Assembly: GCA_021838785.1 (NCBI GenBank)
Contig: JAKCCV010000028.1
Span: 1 to 32,545 of the forward strand
Direction of reading: 5' to 3'
Source: Acidobacteriota bacterium
Lineage (GTDB): Bacteria; Acidobacteriota; Terriglobia; UBA7540
Length of the DNA: 32,545 nt
Shown: positions 23,894 to 32,209 of the stretch, one piece after another
Layout of the letters: the number at the start of each line of letters is the position of its first letter
How positions within the stretch are numbered: the stretch's first letter is position 1
The notes under the pieces: model-generated
Database searches by the model: none
Seen by the model: only the letters and a program-made list of their open reading frames with translations
Told to the model about the DNA's origin: nothing
Made by a program: the position numbers and the translations under genes

Positions 23894-24523
23894 ATGCGCC
23901 CACGAACTGCTATCGGAATCCTTGCCGGCCTGCTGCTTTGGGCTTTCCCCCTGGGCGCCCAAAGCCCATTTCCCCACATTCCGACTGCTTACACCGCAAC
24001 CATGGTCTTGCGTAATTCAAAAAGCCAGGCGACGGTCGTCCAGAAGATCTGCCGCAATGGCGACCAATTTCGCATTCAAATGCTGATGAACGGCAAGCCT
24101 TCGCCGAGCTACAACATTATTTTGATGGACCAGCATCAGGCCTACATGGTGATCCCCCAGGCTCACATGTGCATGAGCATTCCGCTTTCGCCGCAACTGA
24201 ATATGGCGACCCTCATGCGGGTGGGTGAGAGCTCATCGTCCGTGACCGATGTGGGAACGGGTATCGCCGAGGGTCATCCGTGCGACATCAAACAGGTGAT
24301 TTACCATCCTAAGCAAGGCATGCCCTCCAGCGCCAAGATTTGGTTGGCCAAAGACCTCCAGAACTTCCCGGTTAAGCAAGTCGTCGCGGGGCCGCACGGC
24401 GAGACCACCACCATTGTCTATAAGGACATCCAACTGGTCGCACCCGATCCGACGCTCTTCGCGAAGCCCGCAAATTGCCGCGCCATGCCGAACTTTGGCG
24501 GCATGCAGGTTCCACACCCTTGA
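23894..24523 (+). CDS. Secreted LolA/DUF4412-like protein
   Basis: The 209-residue exported protein has signal peptide MRPRTAIGILAGLLLWAFPLGAQS. The mature part alternates short strands (YTATMVLRNSKSQATVVQKICRNGDQFRIQMLMNGKPSPSYNIILMDQHQAYMVIPQAHMCMSI...), as in the half-barrel LolA/DUF4412 family. GTGIAEGHPCDIKQVIY and KIWLAKDLQNFPVKQVV are typical of that group. The function is not established; lipid or lipoprotein handling is inferred from the fold. Cys residues at MCM and HPC may pair. AAGGAG precedes the ATG by about seven bases. Confidence 0.7.
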   Translation: MRPRTAIGILAGLLLWAFPLGAQSPFPHIPTAYTATMVLRNSKSQATVVQKICRNGDQFRIQMLMNGKPSPSYNIILMDQHQAYMVIPQAHMCMSIPLSPQLNMATLMRVGESSSSVTDVGTGIAEGHPCDIKQVIYHPKQGMPSSAKIWLAKDLQNFPVKQVVAGPHGETTTIVYKDIQLVAPDPTLFAKPANCRAMPNFGGMQVPHP

Positions 24524-25020
24524 TCGGATGCCAAACGTCTCGCAACGCCGCCGGGAACGGCTCGGCGCCCCGGGCCGCCAGCGGCCGCAACGCGACGCGC
24601 AAGGATTTCCCGGCGCGATTCAAGGCGTCGGTCCCGAAGTAGCGAGCGATGCTCCGCCAACTACCCGCCTTACATCCATAAAATATCGGTCAGGCCGATT
24701 CCATGCAGGATGGCCGCGTCGCCGGATGGTATAATTTGTCCGAATGTGCGACGGTGCCCGTGAAAGCGATGATCTCGGGGGCGCCTAGGCTTATTGACCT
24801 AACCCCCGCCCGAACGAGACTCTCACCGCCCCGCAGAAGCGATCGCTCCAATCCATTTCGATTCTTGCGTGCATGACGGGGAATGGACAGCGGGTCCTCG
24901 ACCGGCGGAGAACGCCAAGGCGCACATTCACCGGACACGGATGGCTGTCCGGCAAGTTTGGCTGTCACGTGTTGAATTGCGGGCGCAGTGGCCAAGCGTC
25001 ACGATGGAGGAAGACCGAAC
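24524..25020. other. Long leader/intergenic region upstream of hemH
   Basis: No gene with family features is present in these 497 bases. They contain an extended -10 (24727-24735) and a stem-loop at 24777-24807. Open frames here are short, overlap each other on both strands and lack ribosome sites. A leader or a small RNA is possible. Confidence 0.45.
24727..24735 (+). promoter_or_regulatory. Extended -10 promoter element TGGTATAAT
   Basis: An exact TG-N-TATAAT extended -10. No -35 match lies 17 bases upstream, which extended -10 promoters tolerate. Transcription would start near 24742, about 280 bases before hemH. Confidence 0.55.
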
Positions 25021-26037
25021 ATGAAATACGACGCCATTTTGGTAGTGTCGTTTGGAGGACCCGAGAAGCGCGAAGACGTGATGCCGTTTCTTGAGAATGT
25101 CCTACGCGGCAAAAACGTTCCCCGAGAACGGATGATGACCGTCGCCGAGCATTACGACCACTTTGGCGGCGCAAGCCCTATCAACGAAGAAAATCGCGCC
25201 ATGATTGCGGCGCTCAAGGTAGAGCTGGCGCAACACGGCCTTCCGCTGCCGATTTATTGGGGCAATCGGAATTGGCATCCCTTGTTGGCCGACACGCTGC
25301 GGCAAATGCACGCCGACGGCATTGCGCGCGCGTTCGCCTTCGTCACCTCAGCGTATGGCTCCTATTCGGGATGCCGTCAATATTTGGAAGATATCGCTCG
25401 CGCCCGTGATGAGGTGGGTGAGCATGCTCCCCTGGTGGACAAACTTCGTCCGTTTTTCAATCATCCAGGCTTTATCGAGGCAATCATTGCCCAAGTGCAG
25501 CAGGCGAAGGCACAATTTGCGGCTGAGCCGGGAGCGCCGTTAGAGCTCGTCTTCACCGCGCACAGCATCCCGCTCGCGATGGCCAAAAACTCTTCCTACG
25601 TGGAGCAGCTTCAGGAAGTCTGCCGGTTGGTTGCGCAGGGGCTGGGGCGGCCGCATTATCGGCTGGCGTATCAGAGCCGCAGTGGCCCGCCCTCGCAGCC
25701 CTGGCTTGAACCGGACATCCTGGAGGTTCTGCGAGAACTGAAGTCGGACGGCGCGACACCCAATGTCCTGGTGGTACCCATTGGATTCGTCTTTGACCAC
25801 ATGGAGGTTCTGTATGACCTTGATGTGGAGGCTCGGCAGTTGGCCTCCGAGCTTGGCCTCCACATGGCGCGCGCCCGTACCGTGGGCCGTCATCCACGGT
25901 TTATTGCCATGATTCGCGAACTGATTCAAGAACGTATCGAGGGACGGGAGAAACTCGCTATGGGGACAATGGGACCAAGCCCCGATGTTTGTCCGCCCGA
26001 TTGCTGCGGACTGGTTGGCGTGCCCTCCGGTCGGTAA
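25021..26037 (+). CDS. hemH: Ferrochelatase with C-terminal [2Fe-2S] ligand motif (CpfC-like)
   Basis: The 338-residue enzyme inserts Fe2+ into a porphyrin. Motifs: DAILVVSFGGPEKREDVMPFL, YDHFGGASPINEENRAMI, YWGNRNWHPLL, TSAYGSYSGCRQYLEDIARA, FTAHSIP (metal-binding His181) and GFVFDHMEVLYDLDVEA. C118 in SYSGCRQY plus a C-x3-C-C tail (C324, C328, C329) reproduce the cysteine set of [2Fe-2S] ferrochelatases in actinobacteria. The GNRNWxPxL and TAHSIP forms also resemble the coproporphyrin-type (CpfC) enzymes. Which porphyrin is used cannot be settled here. GGAGGAAG precedes the ATG. The pseudouridine synthase gene follows about 90 bases later on the same strand. Confidence 0.93.
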   Translation: MKYDAILVVSFGGPEKREDVMPFLENVLRGKNVPRERMMTVAEHYDHFGGASPINEENRAMIAALKVELAQHGLPLPIYWGNRNWHPLLADTLRQMHADGIARAFAFVTSAYGSYSGCRQYLEDIARARDEVGEHAPLVDKLRPFFNHPGFIEAIIAQVQQAKAQFAAEPGAPLELVFTAHSIPLAMAKNSSYVEQLQEVCRLVAQGLGRPHYRLAYQSRSGPPSQPWLEPDILEVLRELKSDGATPNVLVVPIGFVFDHMEVLYDLDVEARQLASELGLHMARARTVGRHPRFIAMIRELIQERIEGREKLAMGTMGPSPDVCPPDCCGLVGVPSGR

Positions 26038-26125
26038 GCCGACCTGCAGCAAGGTTCCCATACCAATCTCGCAAGCCTCCTATGACTTGTGGGCGCGACG
26101 ACGGCTTAAGTTGGTTGCTCAAGCC

Positions 26126-26863
26126 ATGAAGAACAAAGAGGTGATGACGCTTGACCGCGTGCTGTCCCGCCAGGGGTGGGGCTCGCGGACGATGGCGCGT
26201 CAAGCCATTCGTGCCGGGCGGATTCGAATCAACGGTCGAGTGATCCGCGACCCGAATTGCTGGGTGCGGCCGGCGCGCGATCGAATTGAGTGGGAGGGCC
26301 GGCGCCTCAAGCCCGCACGTAAAATCTATCTCTTGATGTATAAACCGAAGGGCGTCATCACCAGCCACGGCGATCCGGCAGGCCGAAAAACGATCTATGA
26401 CCTCCTCGGCGACCTGGGGCGATGGGTCGCCCCCGTGGGTCGCTTGGATAAAGACACTTCTGGCTTGCTGCTGCTCACAAACGATACCGAATTCGCCGAT
26501 TTTGTGACCCGGCCGGATTCCGGCGTGTCAAAAACCTATTGGGTCAAGGTGAATGACCTGCTGAGTGACGCAACGCTGGCTCGGCTGGCGCAAGGTGTCC
26601 GAATGAACCGCGGCGATTTTGCGCGCCCGCAAGCGCTGCGTCGGCTGGAAGACCGCGGCAAATACACTTGGCTCGAAGTGGTGTTGACGGAGGGGAAAAA
26701 CCGAGAGGTTCGGCGCATGATGGAGGCGGTAGGCTACAAAGCTCTTAAGCTGGTGCGTACCCGTATTGGTCCCCTCACGCTCGAAGGCTTGCAAGTCGGC
26801 CAGTGGCGGGAACTCCACCCTAAAGAAATAGCTCTGCTCCGACGCCACCCTCGAGTCGGCTAG
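26126..26863 (+). CDS. RsuA/RluB-family pseudouridine synthase
   Basis: The 245-residue protein has an N-terminal S4 RNA-binding domain (TLDRVLSRQGWGSRTMARQAIRAGRIRINGRVI) followed by the catalytic domain: YLLMYKPKGVITSHGDPAGRKTIYDLL, then VGRLDKDTSGLLLLTNDTEF with catalytic Asp108, and EGKNREVRRMMEAVGYKALKLVRTRIGPLTLEGL. This is the RsuA/RluB/E/F architecture. RluB-like modification of 23S rRNA is most likely, but the exact target is not readable. A start at 26144 (AAGAGGTG directly ahead) is an alternative that would shorten it by six residues. Its stop overlaps that of the convergent HAD gene within the bases CTAG. Confidence 0.9.
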   Translation: MKNKEVMTLDRVLSRQGWGSRTMARQAIRAGRIRINGRVIRDPNCWVRPARDRIEWEGRRLKPARKIYLLMYKPKGVITSHGDPAGRKTIYDLLGDLGRWVAPVGRLDKDTSGLLLLTNDTEFADFVTRPDSGVSKTYWVKVNDLLSDATLARLAQGVRMNRGDFARPQALRRLEDRGKYTWLEVVLTEGKNREVRRMMEAVGYKALKLVRTRIGPLTLEGLQVGQWRELHPKEIALLRRHPRVG

Positions 26864-27498
26864 GAAGCCGCGAGCTGCAGGGTGGGTAGGTGGAAGGGCG
26901 CCAGCGCGGCCGCGAGTTGGGTGGGCGATTCAAACTGCACGGCGTACATGCCGAGGGCCCGCGCGCCCTCCACGTTTTCAGCGTGGTCGTCAATAAACAA
27001 AGCCTCTTCAGCCCTCACCTGAAGCTTGTCCAGGCATATTTGGTAGATTTTCGGTTCCGGCTTCAACGAGCCGAAGTCGGAGGAGAGCACGACGCAATCA
27101 AATCCTTCCAGCCAGCTTGGCGCTCGACGGAGGCTATTCGCCACCTCACGTGGCATGTTGGAGAGCACAGCGGTCTTCAGCCCATTAGTCCGCAGGGTTT
27201 CCACCCAGCGCCACATGACCGGATCCCGTTCCTGCCACAGCTCGACGTCGGCGCCGATCAGTTGTGCAATCTGCTCGTCCGTCAGGATGACGCTGGCATC
27301 CTCCGCCACCTTGCGCCAATAGGCCGGACCCTCCAGCGTGCCACGATCGTAATCCCGCCGATAGCGCCAAAAGCACTCCTGGAAGCGCTGCGGCGCAATG
27401 CCCGACAACCGGTAGAGCGTTTCAAACTCATCGGGCTTGGGCCGACGGCAGAGGACATTCCCGTAATCGAGTACAACGGCGCGAATCGGGTTCAACAC
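26860..27498 (-). CDS. HAD-superfamily phosphatase (YihX-like)
   Basis: This is a 212-residue HAD-IA protein. Motif I is VVLDYGNVL, where Asp11 is the nucleophile but the usual second Asp is Gly13, as in YihX-type proteins. Motif II is AVLSNMP, motif III the Lys in GSLKPEPKIYQICL, and motif IV EALFIDDHAENVEGARALGM. The helical cap (about 20-85) has an FWRYRRDYDRGTLEGPAYW pattern. Activity on a sugar phosphate is possible, but the substrate is unknown. A GTG start at 27498 follows CAGGAGAAC; a TTG one codon later is also possible. It lies downstream of ftsY on the same strand (42 bases apart) and may be co-transcribed. Confidence 0.85.
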   Translation of the reverse strand: MLNPIRAVVLDYGNVLCRRPKPDEFETLYRLSGIAPQRFQECFWRYRRDYDRGTLEGPAYWRKVAEDASVILTDEQIAQLIGADVELWQERDPVMWRWVETLRTNGLKTAVLSNMPREVANSLRRAPSWLEGFDCVVLSSDFGSLKPEPKIYQICLDKLQVRAEEALFIDDHAENVEGARALGMYAVQFESPTQLAAALAPFHLPTLQLAAS

Positions 27499-27540
27499 AG
27501 TTCTCCTGTGGGCAGGGTAGCCCGGCTAAGCCGGTCCGTC

Positions 27541-28494
27541 TTAAGCCTTAAAAAGTGAGGCCACAAATTCTTGCGGATGGAAAGGTACCAGGTCTTCCGC
27601 TTTTTCACCGATGCCAACAAACTGGATGGGCAGCGCGAGTTCGCGTGCGATGGCTACCACCACGCCGCCCTTCGCCGTGCCATCCAGCTTGGTCAGCACG
27701 ATGCCGGTGGCGCCGGCCTGTTGGGTGAATTGCCGGGCTTGCGCCAAACCGTTTTGACCGGTGGTGGCGTCAATGACCAACAGAACCTGGTGCGGGGCAC
27801 CGGCCACCTCGCGTCCCGCGATGCGGCACATCTTGGCGAGTTCCGCCATCAGGTTGTGCTTAGTGTGGAGTCGCCCGGCGGTATCCACAATCACCGGGTC
27901 GAAGTGCTGCGACTTGGCGCGCGCGAGCACGTCAAACACCACCGAGGCCGGGTCGGCGCCGGCTTTCTGCTTGACCAGTTCGACGCCCAGTCGCGTGGCC
28001 CAGACCTCCAGTTGCTCGATGGCGGCGGCGCGGAAGGTGTCCGCCGCGGCCAGGATGGGTCGTCGGTTCTGTTGCAGATAATACCGAGCCAGCTTGGCGA
28101 TGGTGGTGGTTTTACCCACCCCGTTCACACCCACCATAAAGATCACTTCCGGCTGGCCGGCGGGCGGAAGTTTGGGTGTCGGACGGCCCTCGGCGGGGTG
28201 TTCCAAAATTCTTTCGATTTCTTCCGCCACGGCGACGCGAAGCTGGCCAGCCTCACGCAGCTTGCCTCGGCTATTGTCGGAGCGAATGCGCTCCAGAATG
28301 GCGCGCGTGGTTGGCACCCCCAGGTCGGCCGTGATGAGCGCGGCCTCCAGCTCATCGAGCATTGCAGGGTCAATACTCGCCTTGCCCTCCACGACCTGCT
28401 CGATGCGACCCACCAACTGCGCTTTGGTTGAACTCACTGCCTCGCGCAGACGTTGAAAGAGGCTCGGCTTTTCCTTTTGGAACAGACTCACCAT
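27541..28494 (-). CDS. ftsY: Signal recognition particle receptor FtsY
   Basis: The 317-residue protein is the NG core with a short N-terminus. The N-domain (about 10-100) contains MLDELEAALITADLGVPTTRAIL. The G domain has P-loop GVNGVGKTTTIAKLA (122-136), AADTFRAAAIEQLEVWATRLG (insertion box, DTFRAAA), DTAGRLHTKHNLMAEL and TKLDGTAKGGVV. It docks SRP-ribosome complexes to the membrane for co-translational insertion. It lacks a long acidic A domain, as do many non-proteobacterial FtsY. Start ATG at 28494; the ribosome site is weak. It fits the export theme together with lepB. Confidence 0.97.
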   Translation of the reverse strand: MVSLFQKEKPSLFQRLREAVSSTKAQLVGRIEQVVEGKASIDPAMLDELEAALITADLGVPTTRAILERIRSDNSRGKLREAGQLRVAVAEEIERILEHPAEGRPTPKLPPAGQPEVIFMVGVNGVGKTTTIAKLARYYLQQNRRPILAAADTFRAAAIEQLEVWATRLGVELVKQKAGADPASVVFDVLARAKSQHFDPVIVDTAGRLHTKHNLMAELAKMCRIAGREVAGAPHQVLLVIDATTGQNGLAQARQFTQQAGATGIVLTKLDGTAKGGVVVAIARELALPIQFVGIGEKAEDLVPFHPQEFVASLFKA

Positions 28495-28727
28495 TGGATC
28501 CGTCTTCCCTTCCGCTTCAGCGGTCGGGAGGAATCAGAGAGTTCTCCCTTCGGTTGTTTCGGCCCGCTTCCTGTGGCAAGCCCCATTCACTCCACCCTGG
28601 CTCCGAAGGAAGCCAATAGACTTAGTTTAGGTCAAAACTTACGACGGACTGAAACACCTATTTTCTATGCCCGTGCAAAGACAAAGACTTGGCTGCGGAC
28701 GGTCATTTCCGGCCTGACGGCCTTCGG

Positions 28728-30515
28728 CTAGGTTTTAGCTTCCTGAACGGAAATGAAACTGGAGCGCCGGACTTCATGCTTGCGCAGAGCCCCTTTCTCA
28801 TAGGCGGCGCACAGAGCATCCACTGCAATTGGGTCGTACTTGGTTCCCGCGTGCTTGCGAAGAATAGCCAGCGCGGAAGGGAAATCGCGGCCGGCCTGAT
28901 AAGGGCGGTCGGTGGTGATGGCGTCGAAGGTATCCGCCACCGCGATAATCCGAACCATCAGCGGAATCTCATCGCCCTTGATGCCGTCCGGGTAGCCTTC
29001 ACCGTTAAGCGCCTCGTGGTGCCACCGGATGCCGGGCAACATTTCGGCCAGTTGTTTAACTTGGCGGACGATTTCAAATCCCATCACGGTGTGCCGCTTC
29101 ATCAACTCAAATTCTTCATTGGTCAACACGCCGGGTTTTTTCAACACGCGGTCATCCACGCCAATTTTGCCCACATCGTGCAGCGTGGCGGCAATGCGGA
29201 CCTTTTCCACTTCCGACTCTTCAAGGCCTAGCTCCCGCGCTATGATGACCGAATATTGCGCCACCCGCCCGGAGTGGCCTTTGGTGTAAGGGTCCTTGGC
29301 GTCCACGGCGGCCGCGATCATCTCAATCGAATCTATAAAGAGCTGGCGATTCTGCTCGGAAGCGGTCTGAAGGTCGGCGATGTATTGTTGCAAATCTCCG
29401 GCCATGCTATTAAAGCCCTCCGCCAACTCGCCGATCTCCGTTCGATTGCGCACGTCCGCTCGCACGGAGAAATCCCGCCGCGCGATGGCGCGAGCGGATT
29501 CGGTCAGCTTATCGAGCGGCCGGGTAATGGATTTGGCGGAATAGAAAGCGACCACCAGACTAATCAGAATAAGAATCACCGCCAACTCGACGGTCGTTTT
29601 CCGCATGGCGTTGACGGCGGCAAAGGCGTCGCTTTGCTTGGTTTGAACAATCACTCCCCAACGGCCCCCGTAAGTGGGGGAATAAGTGCCGAGCATCGGG
29701 ACCAGCCGCTTATTGCGCACCAGATCGAAATTGGAGGTTTCCGTCAGCCGCGCCCGCCCGTGCCAGGCCAAAAACTCCTGCACGATGGGCACGTGGGTCA
29801 TATCCACGCCGGCCACGTTTTGGTTGGGGTTGTTGGAAGCGACGATGCGCCCCGCATCGTCCACGACGTAAGCTTCCAGTCCCAGCCGGCCCGTGCCGTT
29901 CAATTGGTCCACAATCGGTTGAAGCGTCGCCACGGCGGCCATCATGCCCCGGAAGGTGCGCCCTTGAAAAAGCGGTTGCGCTCTCACGATGACGGGCTGG
30001 CTGGACCGCGTTCCCAACAAGGTGATCGGATTGCTTTCGTAAAGCTGCCTTTGCTCGGCAGCCAGAAACGCGGCCTCGAGCGCCCGGCGCACAAAGGCAT
30101 CGGTGGCCACGCTCACGTTCCCCGCCAGAGAGGTCTGAACGCCCCGACCTCGCGCCTCGCGGTTGAGCACCGTCACGTAAATGATGCCCGTGCGGTCGGC
30201 CATCAGGTTCTCCAGCGTTGCCTGCAACTGGGCACTGGTGGCGAATTGCGCGTCCGGCGTGGCCAAAGCCACCGGCCGCACCGCGTCAAACAACTCCTTG
30301 ACCTGTTGTTGCATGTTGGCCACATAAAGCGAAATCTGCTGCGCCAGCGACTGCGAGATCGTCGTCTGCAGCAGCCGTTCTTGCGTTTCCAACCGCTCCC
30401 GGTTCAAAGCAATCATCTGCGTCCCAAAGAACCAGACCGGAAAGACACTAACGGCAATAAGAATGACAAGGAGAATATGAAGGATTCGCAGCCGCCGGGG
30501 ACGGAGAGGTTTCAC
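28728..30515 (-). CDS. Cache-HAMP-HD-GYP signalling protein (c-di-GMP phosphodiesterase)
   Basis: This is a 595-residue membrane protein. TM1 spans about 10-32. An extracellular dCache-like sensor runs to about 305 (with GVQTSLAGNVSVATDAFVRRAL and GLEAYVVDDAGRIVAS segments). TM2 is at about 309-327 and HAMP at about 328-380 (SITRPLDKLTESARAIARRDF). A linker helix leads to the HD-GYP domain from about 395: HSGRVAQYSVIIARELGL, HDVGKIGV (H446, D447), H475, HHE (499-501), GEGYPDGIKGDEIPLMVRIIAVADTFDAIT. All metal-binding residues and the GYP motif are kept, so hydrolysis of cyclic di-GMP is expected. The ligand of the sensor is unknown. The GTG start has almost no leader or ribosome site (see promoter). 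Confidence 0.93.
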   Translation of the reverse strand: MKPLRPRRLRILHILLVILIAVSVFPVWFFGTQMIALNRERLETQERLLQTTISQSLAQQISLYVANMQQQVKELFDAVRPVALATPDAQFATSAQLQATLENLMADRTGIIYVTVLNREARGRGVQTSLAGNVSVATDAFVRRALEAAFLAAEQRQLYESNPITLLGTRSSQPVIVRAQPLFQGRTFRGMMAAVATLQPIVDQLNGTGRLGLEAYVVDDAGRIVASNNPNQNVAGVDMTHVPIVQEFLAWHGRARLTETSNFDLVRNKRLVPMLGTYSPTYGGRWGVIVQTKQSDAFAAVNAMRKTTVELAVILILISLVVAFYSAKSITRPLDKLTESARAIARRDFSVRADVRNRTEIGELAEGFNSMAGDLQQYIADLQTASEQNRQLFIDSIEMIAAAVDAKDPYTKGHSGRVAQYSVIIARELGLEESEVEKVRIAATLHDVGKIGVDDRVLKKPGVLTNEEFELMKRHTVMGFEIVRQVKQLAEMLPGIRWHHEALNGEGYPDGIKGDEIPLMVRIIAVADTFDAITTDRPYQAGRDFPSALAILRKHAGTKYDPIAVDALCAAYEKGALRKHEVRRSSFISVQEAKT

Positions 30516-30524
30516 AATGCTCGT

Positions 30525-30553
30525 ATCTTATGTAAGTACACCCCTAAAATCAA
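30525..30553 (-). promoter_or_regulatory. Sigma70 promoter of the HD-GYP gene
   Basis: TTGATT and TAAGAT with exactly 17 bases between them on the minus strand. The predicted transcription start is around 30518, three to four bases before the GTG, so the mRNA would be essentially leaderless. That agrees with the absence of a Shine-Dalgarno site. Confidence 0.55.
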
Positions 30554-30666
30554 CTCGCTCGAGATGAATCGTCAGCCCTCAGAGTGGCGTTCACCTGGCG
30601 AATAATCATTTCGGAGAGCATTCTAGCCAACTCTGTGTACCAACAGAGCAACAGCTCGGAACGAGC

Positions 30667-30695
30667 TTGACATCATTAAGGATTTCTAATACAAA
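30667..30695 (+). promoter_or_regulatory. Sigma70 promoter upstream of the interrupted secreted-protein gene
   Basis: TTGACA (6 of 6) and TACAAA (4 of 6) are exactly 17 bases apart. Transcription would start near 30702, leaving a leader of about 335 bases. Confidence 0.55.
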
Positions 30696-31036
30696 GGGAA
30701 GGTCAAAGCAAGCTCTACAGCGCAACGGCAATGGAGAGGCAAGATAGCCGGCGCGGGAAAGCTGTTCGCCGCTCAGTCGGTGCGAGATGGGCGGATGACA
30801 TGTGTCCGACTGTCCGGGCGCAACCAAGCAGCGGTCATGGGCGCAGTCCTGCCTCGCGCTTCAAGCGAATTCACGGCTCTACAAGCTTCATGCATCGGGT
30901 TTTGGAGGGCAGACCGGGGAATGCCCGCCAAGGCTCAGGCTCAATCCACAAGCAACACCGTGCCAGAACACCCGGAGCGGCACAGGGCCCTGCACGAAAA
31001 TCGCAAGAACGGAAAAATTCAAGGAGGAAAACGAAC

Positions 31037-31309
31037 ATGAAGAAATTCGGAGTATCCATGCTTTTCGCTGCGTGTTGCTTCTGGCTGATGGCAGGCATGG
31101 CTTGGGCGCAGAGCAGCGGCAACTTCACCTATGGAGACACAGGAACCACGCATTGCGTTCTTAGCAAGAGCAACGGCTCGATCACCGGCGGGGCCACCTG
31201 CTCGTCCGGGACCGACTGCACGGCTAACGGTTGCACCCCTATCCCCTCTAGCGCAGGTAACGTCTGCGCCGGTGAGCTGCCCCCCTTTTCTGTACCAATC
31301 ATAATGTGA
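31037..31309 (+). pseudogene. Small secreted protein gene interrupted by an IS3 element
   Basis: A strong AAGGAGG (31021-31027) precedes the ATG. The product begins with a clear signal peptide (MKKFGVSMLFAACCFWLMAGMAWAQS). The mature part is short and rich in Ser/Thr/Gly and cysteine (THCVLSKSNGSITGGATCSSGTDCTANGCTPIPSSAGNVCAG), suggesting disulfides. After Gly at about residue 78-79 (31272) the frame enters the left inverted repeat of the IS, which supplies the last twelve codons. The native 3' end must lie beyond the right edge of the window. Function unknown. Confidence 0.7.
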
Positions 31310-31313
31310 GTTC
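31273..31313. repeat. Left inverted repeat of the IS3 element
   Basis: Matches the right repeat in the blocks TGA-CTGCCCCCC, CTGTACCA and AATGTGAGTTC, with a one-base indel in the spacer. Confidence 0.85.
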
Positions 31314-32177
31314 CGGGGTAGTTTTTGGTTTTTGTACTTCTCTCCGAGGCGGCTCGAAGGGAGCCGTAGGCGACCGGAGAGCCGCCTCGCCGCCTGTGAA
31401 TTCCTCCGGGGTGCGATTCCCCAACGCGCTATGCGGCCGGACCTCGTTGTAGTCCCTCCTCCACGCTTCGATTTTCTCCCGCGCGTCCTGCAAGCTGACG
31501 AACCAATGCTCATTCAGGCATTCATCCCGGAACTTCCCGTTAAAGCTCTCGATGAAAGCGTTCTGGATGGGTTTGCCCGGCTCGATGAAGCGCAGCTTGA
31601 CACCGCGCCGGTAAGCCCAGGCATCCAGCGCCTGGCCTGCGAACTCCGGCCCGTTGTCCATCACCATCACCTCCGGCAGTCCTTCCGACTCGCCCAGGCG
31701 TTCCAGCACGCGCACCACCCGCCCTCCCGGAAGCGACGTGTCCACTTCGGTTGCCAGACACCGGCGATTGAAATCGTCCACGATATTCAAGCTCCTGAAC
31801 CTCCGCCCATCGTTCAGCGCGTCGGTGACGAAATCCATCGACCAACGCTGGTTCGGGCTCGTCGGCAGGACCAGCGGCTGACGCTCTGCAGCTCTGGTCC
31901 GTTTGCGCTTTCTCCGCCGTACCGCGAGGCCTTCCTGCCGGTAGAGCCGATACACCCGCTTATGATTCACGTGCCAGCCTTCCCGCCCGAGGAAGATCAG
32001 CAGGCGGCGATACCCGAACCGACGCCGTTCCGCCGCCAACTCCCGCAGCCGTTCGCGAAGCTCTACCTCGCGCTGTTGGCGCTCCGGACGGACAGCGTAC
32101 CGGACACTCGATCGCGCCGCCCCCGCCAGCTCACAAGCCCGCCGCTCGCTCAACGCCGGGTGCGCTTGCCTCATCAC
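31299..32177 (-). CDS. IS3-family transposase OrfB (DDE integrase core)
   Basis: The 292-residue protein has the HTH_21 region ([47 protein letters not shown]) followed by the rve integrase core. Catalytic residues are Asp in [11 protein letters not shown], Asp in [13 protein letters not shown] and Glu in [21 protein letters not shown]. It ends [18 protein letters not shown], as usual for the IS3 family. It is normally made as an OrfAB fusion by a -1 frameshift; the frame is open upstream of the GTG at 32177 back to the slippery site. All catalytic residues are present, so it may be active. Confidence 0.93.
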   Translation of the reverse strand: MMRQAHPALSERRACELAGAARSSVRYAVRPERQQREVELRERLRELAAERRRFGYRRLLIFLGREGWHVNHKRVYRLYRQEGLAVRRRKRKRTRAAERQPLVLPTSPNQRWSMDFVTDALNDGRRFRSLNIVDDFNRRCLATEVDTSLPGGRVVRVLERLGESEGLPEVMVMDNGPEFAGQALDAWAYRRGVKLRFIEPGKPIQNAFIESFNGKFRDECLNEHWFVSLQDAREKIEAWRRDYNEVRPHSALGNRTPEEFTGGEAALRSPTAPFEPPRREVQKPKTTPELTL

Positions 32178-32209
32178 GCCTACCGCTCCGCGCCGGGCCG
32201 CAGGCGTTG

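Larger units (their letters stand above)
30516..31036. other. Divergent intergenic region with two promoters
   Basis: The 521 bases lie between the HD-GYP gene and the interrupted secreted-protein gene. They contain a minus-strand promoter at 30525-30553 and a plus-strand promoter at 30667-30695. The 335 bases between the latter and the ATG at 31037 hold only low-complexity, basic reading frames that I do not regard as genes. Confidence 0.5.

Noticed and set aside
24736-25020. 6S RNA, tmRNA or SRP RNA in the hemH leader.
   Set aside because: None of the conserved sequence blocks of these RNAs could be recognised; only a generic hairpin is visible.
29256-30605. A 449-codon plus-strand frame opposite the HD-GYP gene.
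   Set aside because: Antisense of a gene with complete catalytic motifs; no domain features or ribosome site of its own.
30731-31036. N-terminal extension of the interrupted secreted protein.
   Set aside because: The extension would bury the signal peptide behind about 100 basic, low-complexity residues, and the strong AAGGAGG marks the start at 31037.
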